The position numbers and the translations under genes are program-made. From Alphaproteobacteria bacterium (GTDB lineage Bacteria; Pseudomonadota; Alphaproteobacteria; Sphingomonadales; Sphingomonadaceae): a stretch of 5,861 bases of DNA. Location: NCBI GenBank assembly GCA_028293055.1, contig JAQGLD010000235.1:1-5861 (forward strand). Reading direction: 5' to 3'. The notes beneath the pieces were generated by a model. That model saw only the letters and a program-made list of their open reading frames with translations, did no database searches and was not told the DNA's origin. Positions 1 through 5,861 of the stretch are shown here, piece by piece (positions within the stretch are counted from its first letter, which is position 1; every line of letters begins with the position of its first letter).

Positions 1-1472
1 CCGTCGCCGATGCAGGGAAGCTCGTGGATTCCGTTCTCGATCAGATAGACTGGCGGGCGCATGTTGACGACCTCGCCCGCACCGGGATAGCCGATCGGGC
101 CGGCGCCGCGCATCACCAGCAGGGTCCTGTCGTCGATCGCGAGCGAGGGATCGTCGATCCGTGCGTGATAATCTTCGGGTCCGTCGAACACGATCACCGC
201 GCCTTCGAAGGCGCCGGGATCGGCGGGATCGGACAGATAGCGTTCGCGAAACTGCGGCGAGATCACGCTCAATTTCATGATCGCGCTGTCGAACAGATTG
301 CCCCGCAATACAGAAAATCCCGCGGCCGGCTTCAGGGGCGTCTCGAAGCGGCGGATGACCCGCTCGTCCTCGATCGTCGCGCCCTTGATATTGTCGCCAA
401 AACTGCGGCCGTTGCAGGTCAGTACATCCTCGTGGATCAGTCCCTGCTTCGCCAGCTCGGCAGCGACCGCCGGGACGCCGCCGGCGCGGAAATAATCCTC
501 GCCGAGATATTCGCCGGCCGGCTGCAAATTGACGAGCAGGGGCACGTCGCGGCCGTGGCGCTGCCAGTCGTCGATCGGAAGCTCGACTCCGATATGGCGG
601 GCGATTGCCGCAAGATGGATCGGTGCGTTGGTCGATCCGCCGATCGCGCTGTTGATCCGGATCGCGTTGACGAAGGCCTCGTAGGTGAGGATGTCGGATG
701 GCTTGCGGTCGGAATGGACCATTTCGACGATCTGCCGGCCGGTGCGATAGGCGCATTCCTGGCGGTCGCGATAGGGCGCTGGAATCGCCGCGGAGCCGGG
801 CAGCGACATTCCGAGGGCCTCGGTCAGGGAGTTCATCGTCGTCGCAGTGCCCATCGTGTTGCAATAGCCGGTCGACGGCGCCGAGCTGGCGACCAGCTTG
901 ATGAAGCCCTGATAGTCGATCTCGCCGGTCGCGAGCAGCTCGCGCGCCTTCCACACGATCGTGCCGGACCCGGTGCGTTCGCCCTTGTACCAGCCGTTGA
1001 GCATCGGCCCGACCGACAGTGCGATCGCCGGAATGTTCACCGTCGCAGCCGCCATCAGGCAGGCCGGCGTCGTCTTGTCGCAGCCGATCGTCAGCACCAC
1101 TCCGTCCATCGGATAGCCGAAGAGGATTTCGACCAGGCCGAGATAAGCGAGATTGCGGTCCAGCCCGGCGGTCGGCCTTTTGCCCGTCTCCTGGATCGGA
1201 TGGACTGGAAATTCGAAGGGGATGCCGCCGCCTTCGATGATCCCGGCCCTCACCCGCTCCGCCAGCACGAGATGGTGACGGTTGCAGGGGCTGAGATCGC
1301 TGCCGGTCTGGGCGATCCCGATGATCGGCTTTCCCGACTGCAATTCCTCGAGCGAAATGCCGAAGTTCATGTACCGTTCCAGGTACAAAGCGGTCATGTC
1401 GGCATTGGTCGGATCGTCGAACCAGGCGCGCGAGCGCAGGGGCTTTGGGGAAGTCGGTGTCGTCTGGGTCAT
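1..1472 (-). CDS. IlvD/Edd-family sugar-acid dehydratase (D-xylonate / L-arabinonate dehydratase type), C-terminus cut by window edge
   Basis: Probable cytoplasmic [2Fe-2S] enzyme that removes water from a sugar acid such as D-xylonate or L-arabinonate to give a 2-keto-3-deoxy acid in non-phosphorylative pentose breakdown. The 490 visible codons read without a stop and follow Caulobacter XylD, as I recall it, almost from end to end: RSRAWFDDP (14-21), [11 protein letters not shown] (26-36), [13 protein letters not shown] (47-59), GCDKTTPA (130-137), YCNTMGTA (203-210) and GGSTNAP (278-284). Cys63, Cys131 and Cys204 sit where the cluster ligands of this subfamily lie, and Lys133 is where the carbamylated Mg-binding lysine is expected. 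The frame breaks at the GDG that begins the family's GDGRQSG motif, so the catalytic serine and about 100 residues lie outside. The ATG at 1472 gives the usual N-terminal length; upstream there is only a weak AAGG-like ribosome site. The family is certain but the substrate is not: xylD-like and araC-like (arabinonate) enzymes both fit, while true dihydroxy-acid dehydratase IlvD of valine synthesis fits less well. Confidence 0.92.
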   Translation of the reverse strand, partial: MTQTTPTSPKPLRSRAWFDDPTNADMTALYLERYMNFGISLEELQSGKPIIGIAQTGSDLSPCNRHHLVLAERVRAGIIEGGGIPFEFPVHPIQETGKRPTAGLDRNLAYLGLVEILFGYPMDGVVLTIGCDKTTPACLMAAATVNIPAIALSVGPMLNGWYKGERTGSGTIVWKARELLATGEIDYQGFIKLVASSAPSTGYCNTMGTATTMNSLTEALGMSLPGSAAIPAPYRDRQECAYRTGRQIVEMVHSDRKPSDILTYEAFVNAIRINSAIGGSTNAPIHLAAIARHIGVELPIDDWQRHGRDVPLLVNLQPAGEYLGEDYFRAGGVPAVAAELAKQGLIHEDVLTCNGRSFGDNIKGATIEDERVIRRFETPLKPAAGFSVLRGNLFDSAIMKLSVISPQFRERYLSDPADPGAFEGAVIVFDGPEDYHARIDDPSLAIDDRTLLVMRGAGPIGYPGAGEVVNMRPPVYLIENGIHELPCIGD

Positions 1473-1513
1473 GATGTCGTGCCTTGCCCTGTCTGTCCCG
1501 TCGAGGCGCGCGA

Positions 1514-1536
1514 GGTCCACCTGGACCGGTTCCACC
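1514..1536. promoter_or_regulatory. Overlapping palindromes upstream of the dehydratase, possible operator
   Basis: GGTCCA-CC-TGGACC (1514-1527) is a 14-bp palindrome with perfect 6-bp arms. It overlaps a second, one-mismatch palindrome TGGACCGGTTCCA (1522-1534). Seen another way, GGTCCACC (1514-1521) and GGTTCCACC (1528-1536) are near-identical direct repeats 14 bp apart. The cluster lies 42-64 bp upstream of the dehydratase ATG and just downstream of its candidate -10 box, a position suited to repression. Carbon-source genes of this type are often controlled by GntR, LacI or IclR proteins, but I cannot assign a regulator. A leader hairpin is the alternative, although the two-base loop makes that less likely. 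Confidence 0.4.
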
Positions 1537-1554
1537 AGCCAGTATCGTCGGGAC

Positions 1555-1582
1555 GTGATATTGATTCCTATTACTCAGACAA
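1555..1582 (-). promoter_or_regulatory. Candidate sigma70-type promoter for the dehydratase gene
   Basis: On the minus strand, TTGTCT (1582-1577) and TATCAC (1560-1555) each match the -35 and -10 consensus at four of six positions and are separated by 16 bp. Transcription would start near 1548, leaving a leader of about 75 nt before the ATG at 1472. This is the most AT-rich part of the 202-bp gap behind the membrane-protein gene. It was identified by eye only, and alphaproteobacterial promoters are weakly conserved. Confidence 0.35.
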
Positions 1583-1674
1583 TTGCAGATAGTGCCGTCG
1601 CGGACAAGCCCTTCGTAGAGGGCGCTGGGCGCAGCATTTCAGTACGTATTCCGTGCTTGCGGTCGCACGAGGCT

Positions 1675-3405
1675 CTAGGCGGGCGCGACCGGGTGGTTCG
1701 CAGGACGGTTGCACGGTCTCCACACCTGCAAGATCCTTTCTTCTCCCCAGACGGTGATCGGAGGCAGTGTCCTGCCGCAATATCCTGCCCGGTGCGCGGC
1801 AAGCCACCTGGCCGGGGCCGAGCGATCGAAGAGCGGCCACACCGGGCCGACGAACCAGGCCCGCTCGCGCTCCTCGGCGCTGAGCCGTGACCAGACGACG
1901 TCCGGCCAGCTTGGCGTGGCCGGATTCAACCATTCGAGCACAGCGGCTCGGCCACCCAGCACGGCGTTCACCCCCGGGCCGGTCCCGGAAAGGTCGATGA
2001 GCAGAGTCCCCGGCGCCAGCCTCCCCGCCGAGCGGACGAAGCCTGCCGTCTCCGGATCGACAAGAATCGAGCCGTGGGTGAGCGGATGCTCCACCGCAAT
2101 CTGTTGTTCGAAAATCGAGGCCGGCAGGCTGTACGGATAACAGGCCGCGAGCAGCATCAAGCCGGGGGGACCGAGAACGCACAAGGCCAAGGCGGCGGCC
2201 CTCCGCCATGTCGCGGGATCGGCCGAAGCGAGCACGAAGATCGCGAGAAAGGGGAAGGCCATGCTGAAATTGAGCTGGGCCCATTGATTGTTGAAAGTCC
2301 CGAGCGCGACGGCAAGGGGGGCGGCGAGCAGAAGTCCGATGAGCGGCAGTCCGAAATCCCGGCGGTCGCGCATTAGTCCCGCATAGCCAGCCGCTATCGT
2401 CACCAAAGTGAGGCCGATGAAGTCCGGCATGTAGCCGTCGAGCGCATCCGCCGAGACATCCCAGACATGATAAAGGCTCAGCGCAATCGCAACGTAGCCC
2501 AGCGATCCGAACCAGCGGAACCGGCGGAGCGCGAGGCTCGAGAGCGCCGCGATGACTGCCCCGCTCAAGGCAGGCGGAACGGAACCCCAATCCTTTATCA
2601 GTTTCGCCGGCAACGCCAGAGGCGTGTTGGTCAGGGCCAGGATGTGCTGGGTGGCCTCCATCCTCTCGACCAGATCGACGATCTGTGCAGGCGGGAGCAA
2701 TGCGGATATCAGGACTGCCGCCAGAAGCAGGGCGGCGATCATCACCCGGAATGCCTGCGCGCGCTTCGCGACGATCGGTGCGGCGCTCATCACGGCCAGC
2801 GCGAGCGCGTACAAGGGCGGCTTCGAGAATGCCGCGAGGCAGAGCCCCGCTGCGGCAGCGACAGCTCCCGCCAGGCGCAAGGCCGGCCGATTTGCGAAAG
2901 CGTTGAGGATGCCGGCGATCACGAGCATCGCGCCGACATTCGCCGCGCTGTTGTAGCTCGGGGTGATGATCCACGGGAAGAAGATCGTTAGCGCGGATGC
3001 CGCGCCGTAGACCGAGAAAAGCGCCCTGTTCGCTCTCGTCCGGGAGAGCGAGCAGCCGAGACATGCGCCTGCGGTCGCCGCAATGGCAAATCCGGCGAGC
3101 CGATAGGTCTGAAGGTCTCCGCCGACTAGCCTGAACAGGGGATGCAACAGATAGCCGAACGGCTGGTAGATCAACGCGAAGGCGTCGGGATTGCGCGTCC
3201 AGACCAGATAGAAAACCTCGTCGGTCAGATCCATGCCCCGCCCGGAGCCGTAGACGAGCAGCCCGCCGCAGATCAGCAGCGACAGGCACACCAATGCGAC
3301 CAATATCGCATATGGCGGCGCGAGCCTGGATATGCCCTGGCGCGGCGGTGGGATGTCGCACTCGGAGGACGATCGGGGTGTCACGCGTTCCAGACCCGTT
3401 TCCAA
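1675..3405 (-). CDS. Polytopic membrane protein, possibly a GT-C-type glycosyltransferase
   Basis: A 576-residue protein that I do not recognise by name. A short polar N-terminus is followed by about 12-13 hydrophobic segments (about 32-52, 103-119, 128-148, 156-171, 176-192, 197-213, 221-240, 281-294, 300-315, 328-345, 352-368, 378-394 and 403-421). Residues 425-576 are a soluble tail, probably periplasmic. The first loop after segment one carries GMDLTDEVFY (57-66), an Asp-Glu pair, and then a QPFGYLLHPLF stretch (81-91). Lipid-linked-sugar glycosyltransferases of the GT-C fold (PMT/ArnT-like) carry acidic catalytic residues in this loop, so sugar transfer on the outer face of the inner membrane is a reasonable guess and no more. 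The start is TTG: GGAGG lies 5 nt upstream and an in-frame TAG lies just above that, so no earlier start is possible. A longer Arg-rich reading frame overlaps the gene but lacks any membrane pattern. The gene is 157 bp downstream of the M24 gene on the same strand. Confidence 0.78.
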   Translation of the reverse strand: METGLERVTPRSSSECDIPPPRQGISRLAPPYAILVALVCLSLLICGGLLVYGSGRGMDLTDEVFYLVWTRNPDAFALIYQPFGYLLHPLFRLVGGDLQTYRLAGFAIAATAGACLGCSLSRTRANRALFSVYGAASALTIFFPWIITPSYNSAANVGAMLVIAGILNAFANRPALRLAGAVAAAAGLCLAAFSKPPLYALALAVMSAAPIVAKRAQAFRVMIAALLLAAVLISALLPPAQIVDLVERMEATQHILALTNTPLALPAKLIKDWGSVPPALSGAVIAALSSLALRRFRWFGSLGYVAIALSLYHVWDVSADALDGYMPDFIGLTLVTIAAGYAGLMRDRRDFGLPLIGLLLAAPLAVALGTFNNQWAQLNFSMAFPFLAIFVLASADPATWRRAAALALCVLGPPGLMLLAACYPYSLPASIFEQQIAVEHPLTHGSILVDPETAGFVRSAGRLAPGTLLIDLSGTGPGVNAVLGGRAAVLEWLNPATPSWPDVVWSRLSAEERERAWFVGPVWPLFDRSAPARWLAAHRAGYCGRTLPPITVWGEERILQVWRPCNRPANHPVAPA

Positions 3406-3410
3406 CGATC

Positions 3411-3415
3411 CCTCC
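3411..3415 (-). promoter_or_regulatory. Ribosome binding site that fixes the TTG start of the membrane protein
   Basis: GGAGG on the minus strand, 5 nt before the TTG at 3405-3403. It is the strongest Shine-Dalgarno match in the window. With the in-frame TAG at 3429-3427 upstream and no nearby ATG in frame, it decides in favour of the rare TTG start. Confidence 0.75.
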
Positions 3416-3433
3416 CCGGCAGTTGCCTAGCGC

Positions 3434-3448
3434 CTTGGTGCCGCCAAG
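3434..3448. repeat. Small perfect palindrome CTTGG-N5-CCAAG upstream of the membrane-protein gene
   Basis: CTTGG TGCCG CCAAG gives two perfect 5-bp arms around a 5-bp centre, 29-43 bp before the TTG start. It could be an operator or a weak leader hairpin. Arms this short are expected by chance now and then. I found no clear promoter and no GC-hairpin-plus-T-run terminator in the rest of the 157-bp gap (3406-3562). Confidence 0.25.
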
Positions 3449-3562
3449 TCCCGACCTGCTCCGTCTCGATTGTGCGGTCGCGGCTCCAGCTTCCATCTCG
3501 CATCGACCTTCGAGCGATAGATTGAGGGCGGCGATCGCGAGGCAGCTTTTCGTGCCCCGGCT

Positions 3563-4279
3563 CTAGGGCTCCGCGGTCGCCGGATGGATCAGGCGTTCGT
3601 AGAATCCGCCGAAGCCGCCGTCGGGGCTGACCAGATGGACTTCCAGGATCCAGAACCGCTCGCGTCCGTACGGGTCGGGTCCGCTCATCGGGGTCGGGTT
3701 ACCGGGGGCGATGCGGGAGAGCTGACGGTCGCCCGGCCAGTCGCGATGATTATACTCGCCGACGATATGCCCTGCGATCTTGCCGGCGAAGCGCCATCCG
3801 GCGCGCTCGGCGGACTCGACAGCAAAGGCGTAGAGCTCCGCGCCGGTGATCCCGGGACGGCCGAGATAATGCGCCTGTATCGCCGAGAACTGGACCGGCA
3901 GGGCGGCGCAGAGCGCGTGCTTGGCTGGATCGTCGCCGACCGCATAGGATCGGCCGACATCCGCTTCCCATTCGGCGAAGACCGGCCCGAGATCGACGAA
4001 GACCATGTCGTCCTCGGCTACGATGCGATCGGGCTGGCGATCGCTGGAGGTGGCGAGGGTGTTGACCCCGGCGCGGACCAGCCGTTCGTGCCAGTCGCGC
4101 TCCACCGCGAACTCGGCCGACGCGAGCGCACCGATCTCATCTTCGATCTGGCGCTCGCTCTTGCCGGGCGCGATCAGGCCGGCGCGCTCGATCGCCTCGA
4201 GCAGATCCAGCGCCCTTCGCTCGGCGGCGAGCAGGGCGTCGAGGCGCGCGGTCGGTGCTGCGTTGTCGGAATCGAGCAT
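3563..4279 (-). CDS. M24-family metallopeptidase (aminopeptidase P / methionine aminopeptidase fold), single-domain
   Basis: A 238-residue protein with the pita-bread fold signature of M24 peptidases, which use two metal ions to cleave N-terminal residues or Xaa-Pro bonds. All five expected metal ligands can be placed: Asp96 in VFVDLGPVF, Asp107 in EADVGRSY (the usual spacing of 11), His171 in GHIVGEYNH, Glu213 in WILEVHLV and Glu228 in GFYERL. His64 in DWHERL may correspond to the substrate-binding histidine. It has only the catalytic domain, with no creatinase-type N-terminal domain and no signal peptide, so it is probably cytoplasmic. I chose the ATG at 4279. The frame stays open to 4477, but that extension is Arg/Pro-rich, contains the 21-bp repeat and adds nothing typical of the family. 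The ribosome site is weak. The substrate is unknown, and a non-peptidase relative such as a creatinase-like hydrolase is possible. The gene is divergent from the MBL hydrolase. Confidence 0.87.
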   Translation of the reverse strand: MLDSDNAAPTARLDALLAAERRALDLLEAIERAGLIAPGKSERQIEDEIGALASAEFAVERDWHERLVRAGVNTLATSSDRQPDRIVAEDDMVFVDLGPVFAEWEADVGRSYAVGDDPAKHALCAALPVQFSAIQAHYLGRPGITGAELYAFAVESAERAGWRFAGKIAGHIVGEYNHRDWPGDRQLSRIAPGNPTPMSGPDPYGRERFWILEVHLVSPDGGFGGFYERLIHPATAEP

Positions 4280-4290
4280 GGCAGCGAACT

Positions 4291-4303
4291 GCCCGATTCG
4301 GGC
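4291..4303. promoter_or_regulatory. Perfect 13-bp palindrome just upstream of the M24 start
   Basis: GCCCGA-T-TCGGGC has perfect 6-bp arms around a single central base, 12-24 bp upstream of the M24 ATG at 4279. The position overlaps where its ribosome binding region should be. It may be a repressor site or, as RNA, a short GCCC/GGGC hairpin that limits ribosome access. It shares a CCGAAT core with the direct repeats 24 bp further out, so one regulator may bind both. Confidence 0.35.
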
Positions 4304-4326
4304 CTCGTGGACAACTCGCCCCGGTC

Positions 4327-4364
4327 GTTCGCCGAATTTCCGGTCGGGTTCGCCGAATTTCCGG
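4327..4364. repeat. Two 17-bp direct repeats with a 21-bp period in the divergent intergenic region
   Basis: GTTCGCCGAATTTCCGG occurs at 4327-4343 and again, without mismatch, at 4348-4364. The 21-bp period is two turns of the helix, so two proteins bound here would lie on the same face. The repeats are 48 bp from the M24 start and 92 bp from the MBL start, placed to influence both promoters. Each copy has an imperfect dyad (CCGAA/TTCCGG). The period is also seven codons, so a repeat inside an N-terminally extended M24 protein (RKFGE repeated) cannot be excluded, though that extension looks unlikely. Confidence 0.6.
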
Positions 4365-4445
4365 CGCGTCCCGGCCGGGCCGTCATCAGGCTGTCTATGG
4401 AGTCGGGCCTGGCAGGGATGATAAGCAGAACATGGTCGGTCGAAC

Positions 4446-4450
4446 GAGGA
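4446..4450 (+). promoter_or_regulatory. Ribosome binding site that decides the start of the MBL hydrolase
   Basis: GAGGA lies 5 nt before the ATG at 4456. The reading frame is open upstream to 4255 and contains another ATG at 4432, but that one has no comparable ribosome site and would put charged residues in front of the signal peptide. The 4456 start places the signal peptide right at the N-terminus. Confidence 0.7.
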
Positions 4451-4455
4451 CGAAA

Positions 4456-5472
4456 ATGTCGGCGAGGCCGCTTGCAATCGGCGCGGCCGCTATTGCGGCT
4501 TGGCTGCTTGGTACGGGCTTCGCCTGCGCGGAAACCACCGCCGCTCCGCCCCAACCCGTCGCGGAACGGATCGCCGAGGGGGTCTGGCTGATCCCGGGCG
4601 GGATCCTTCCGAAGCGCCAGCCCGACGGCAACACGATCCTCTTCGGCGCAGGCCGAGCGCGCTTCGTGGTGATGGATACCGGGCGCCACGCCTGGCACCG
4701 CGCCGCGATCCTCGATTTCGTCCGAGCCCGCCACGGCACGATCATCGCCATCGTCAACTCGCACTGGCACCTCGATCATGTCAGCGGCAATCCTGAGCTC
4801 AAGCGCGCCTTTCCCGACGCCCGAGTCTATGCCAGCCGAGCGATCGACTCGGCGCTGACCGGCTTCCTCGCCAGGAGCGTCGAGTCCAGCCGGCAATATC
4901 TCGAGCCCGGCAAGCTACCGCCCGAAACCCAGGAAGATATCAGGAACGACATCGCGACCATCGAGAATGGCGCAAAGCTGCGGCCCGACGTGCCGGTCGA
5001 CGGATCTCTCAGCATAAGCTTCGGACGGCGCGTCCTCCGGCTCAACCTCGCCCGCGACGCGGCCACCGCCGGCGATGTCTGGGTCTATGATGCCGCCACG
5101 CGAACGGCCGTGGTCGGCGACCTCGTCACCCTGCCGGCGCCTTTCCTCGACACGGCTTGCCCGGAAGGGTGGCGCCGCGCCCTCGCGCAGATCGCGGCGT
5201 CGCCGTTCATTGCGCTGGTGCCGGGCCACGGCGCCAGGATGGACCGCGGACAATTCGCTACCTACCGCGCGGCGTTCGAAGCCTTGCTCGACTGTGCCGG
5301 CTCCGCCCGGTCCAAGACCGAATGCGCGGAGGCGTGGACGCAAAGCGTGACGCCTCTGCTCGGACCCGATCCGGGCGAGCGTCGCAGGTCGCAGGCCATG
5401 ACCGAATATTATGTCGAGGAGGTGCTTCGTGCCAATGGCGGCAAGAGCGCTTATTGCGGCCATGGCGGGTGA
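4456..5472 (+). CDS. Exported metallo-beta-lactamase-fold hydrolase lacking the third metal-ligand histidine
   Basis: A 338-residue protein with an MBL fold. Residues 1-25 form a signal peptide (positive N-terminus, Ala/Leu core, ACA before Glu26), so it should act in the periplasm; the lipobox is poor. The zinc motif is NSHWHLDH, with His103, His105, Asp107 and His108. Asp222 in VVGDLV fits the bridging aspartate and His258 in VPGHG the last histidine. The third histidine, normally in a segment like AHTxGD, is replaced: the sequence is DAATAGDVWVYD, with Ala203 at that place. Four cysteines remain after export (235, 280, 290 and 334), which could form disulfides. The C-terminal part (about 260-338) is a helical extension typical of larger MBL hydrolases. 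The substrate is unknown. The SoxH/quinoprotein-relay-type or glyoxalase-II-like groups are possible relatives, while antibiotic hydrolysis has no specific support. Start choice rests on GAGGA 5 nt upstream. The gene is divergent from the M24 gene and 102 bp ahead of the Gre-family gene. Confidence 0.87.
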   Translation: MSARPLAIGAAAIAAWLLGTGFACAETTAAPPQPVAERIAEGVWLIPGGILPKRQPDGNTILFGAGRARFVVMDTGRHAWHRAAILDFVRARHGTIIAIVNSHWHLDHVSGNPELKRAFPDARVYASRAIDSALTGFLARSVESSRQYLEPGKLPPETQEDIRNDIATIENGAKLRPDVPVDGSLSISFGRRVLRLNLARDAATAGDVWVYDAATRTAVVGDLVTLPAPFLDTACPEGWRRALAQIAASPFIALVPGHGARMDRGQFATYRAAFEALLDCAGSARSKTECAEAWTQSVTPLLGPDPGERRRSQAMTEYYVEEVLRANGGKSAYCGHGG

Positions 5473-5536
5473 GCTCGGGCCTCCACGCCGGCCTGCTCTA
5501 TTTGGCGTCGTGATTGGGGGGAAAGCTGGTAAGGCA

Positions 5537-5572
5537 GATTGCCCGCATGGCGGGCGTCGGCGAAAGGCAATC
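5537..5572 (+). promoter_or_regulatory. Mutually exclusive hairpins over the leader and ribosome site of the Gre-family gene
   Basis: Two inverted repeats share bases. The inner hairpin is GCCCGC (5541-5546), loop ATG, GCGGGC (5550-5555), a 6-bp all-GC stem. The outer pair is GATTGCC (5537-5543) with GGCAATC (5566-5572), a perfect 7-bp stem that covers part of the AAAGG ribosome site just before the ATG at 5575. Only one can form at a time: the inner one leaves the ribosome site free and the outer one hides it. No T-run follows, so this is not an intrinsic terminator. A regulatory role is inference. Confidence 0.35.
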
Positions 5573-5574
5573 GA

Positions 5575-5861
5575 ATGAGTGTGGCGTTCCGTCGCGACTG
5601 CGACGAAGAGCATCTCGAGCCCGATTTCGAGCTGCCGATCGCGCCCGGCCCCAATCTTGTCACCGAGGCCGGCCGGGCGCTGATCGACGCCCGCATCGCC
5701 GAGCTCGAGGCCGCGCTGGCGGGCACGGCCGGCGACGAGGATGCGGCGAAGAAGGTCCGCCGCGACCTGCGCTACTGGACGACCCGCCGGGCGACCGCGA
5801 TCGTCACCTCGCCGCCGGGCGACGGTTCGGTCGGCTTCGGCTCGGTTGTCGAGATCGAGCT
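5575..5861 (+). CDS. GreA/GreB-family transcription elongation factor, N-terminal part (cut by window edge)
   Basis: The first 95 codons of a protein that matches what I remember of the sphingomonad GreA/GreB-like elongation factors. It opens with MSVAFRRDCDEEHLEP and then a Pro-rich LPIAPGPNLVT (20-30). A charged helical stretch (about 31-75, rich in Ala, Arg, Glu and Asp) fits the first arm of the Gre coiled coil, and GSVGFGSVVEIEL (84-96) fits the beginning of the C-terminal FKBP-like domain. Gre factors insert the coiled coil into the RNA polymerase secondary channel and stimulate cleavage of back-tracked transcripts; whether this divergent member does so cannot be told from half a protein. 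The start ATG has AAAGG about 7 nt upstream. A Rnk-like regulator is the alternative. The gene follows the MBL gene on the same strand after 102 bp. Confidence 0.85.
   Translation, partial: MSVAFRRDCDEEHLEPDFELPIAPGPNLVTEAGRALIDARIAELEAALAGTAGDEDAAKKVRRDLRYWTTRRATAIVTSPPGDGSVGFGSVVEIE

Noticed and set aside
24..1592. A 522-codon open frame on the plus strand opposite the dehydratase
   Set aside because: The minus strand encodes a near full-length match to a well-known enzyme family. The plus-strand frame is a mirror effect of its codon bias and shows no motif.
1571..3496. A 641-codon open frame on the minus strand, longer than the overlapping membrane-protein gene
   Set aside because: Its product is Arg/Gly/Pro-rich low-complexity sequence with no membrane segments or known motif, as expected for a shifted frame of a high-GC gene. 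The 576-codon frame has regular hydrophobic segments and a GGAGG ribosome site.
3530..3562. Possible terminator after the M24 gene near the GCGATCGC palindrome and the run of four T
   Set aside because: The palindrome has no loop, the T-run is on the wrong strand for the M24 transcript, and there is no GC stem leading into it.
4392..4425. Promoter-like elements for the MBL gene (GATAAG at 4420-4425) and for the M24 gene (TAGACA on the minus strand)
   Set aside because: Neither has a partner box at a suitable distance that matches better than chance by eye.
4280..4477. A 66-residue N-terminal extension of the M24 protein
   Set aside because: The frame is open, but the residues are Arg/Pro-rich, include the translated 21-bp repeat, would overlap the start of the MBL gene, and add nothing that fits M24 proteins.
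3584..4591. A 335-codon plus-strand open frame opposite the M24 gene that runs into the MBL gene
   Set aside because: It covers the M24 gene in antisense and ends inside the MBL signal region. The product has no recognisable domain, while the minus-strand product has all five M24 metal ligands.
4174..4896. A 240-codon minus-strand open frame covering the MBL N-terminus and the divergent promoter region
   Set aside because: It would cross two genes with clear family motifs and the repeat region. Its composition is typical of a shadow frame.
5473..5530. Possible intrinsic terminator after the MBL gene (GGCC/GGCC and GAGC/GCTC pairings)
   Set aside because: The pairings are short and interrupted, and no T-run follows on the plus strand.

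Overview
The window looks like chromosomal DNA of a high-GC alphaproteobacterium, most likely a sphingomonad (Sphingomonadales). The clues are the strong GC bias at third codon positions, the long spurious open frames opposite real genes, and the N-terminus of the GreA/GreB-type protein at the right edge, which resembles what I remember of sphingomonad homologues. This placement is inference from memory; no search was run.

Layout: five protein genes fill almost the whole window. Three are on the minus strand, read right to left. They are a short M24 metallopeptidase (3563-4279), a polytopic membrane protein with a soluble C-terminal part that resembles GT-C glycosyltransferases (1675-3405, TTG start), and an IlvD/Edd-family sugar-acid dehydratase of the xylonate/arabinonate type (1472 leftward, running off the edge). 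Two are on the plus strand: an exported metallo-beta-lactamase-fold hydrolase (4456-5472) and the start of a GreA/GreB-family transcription elongation factor (5575 to the edge). No gap exceeds 300 bases. I see no tRNA, rRNA, insertion sequence, CRISPR array, attachment site or convincing intrinsic terminator.

How the genes work together: there is no obvious shared pathway. The M24 peptidase and the MBL hydrolase are transcribed divergently from a 176-bp region that holds a 17-bp direct repeat with a 21-bp period and a separate perfect 13-bp palindrome, so their transcription may be jointly controlled. The dehydratase has its own roughly 200-bp upstream region with a candidate promoter and overlapping palindromes, so it is probably a separate unit and may lead a sugar-acid operon to the left of the window. 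The 157-bp gap before the membrane protein also suggests it is not tightly coupled to the M24 gene.

I did not find a clearly new multi-gene system. The items most worth a second look are the MBL hydrolase, which has alanine where the family usually has its third metal-binding histidine, the repeats between the divergent genes, and two mutually exclusive hairpins over the ribosome binding site of the Gre-family gene.
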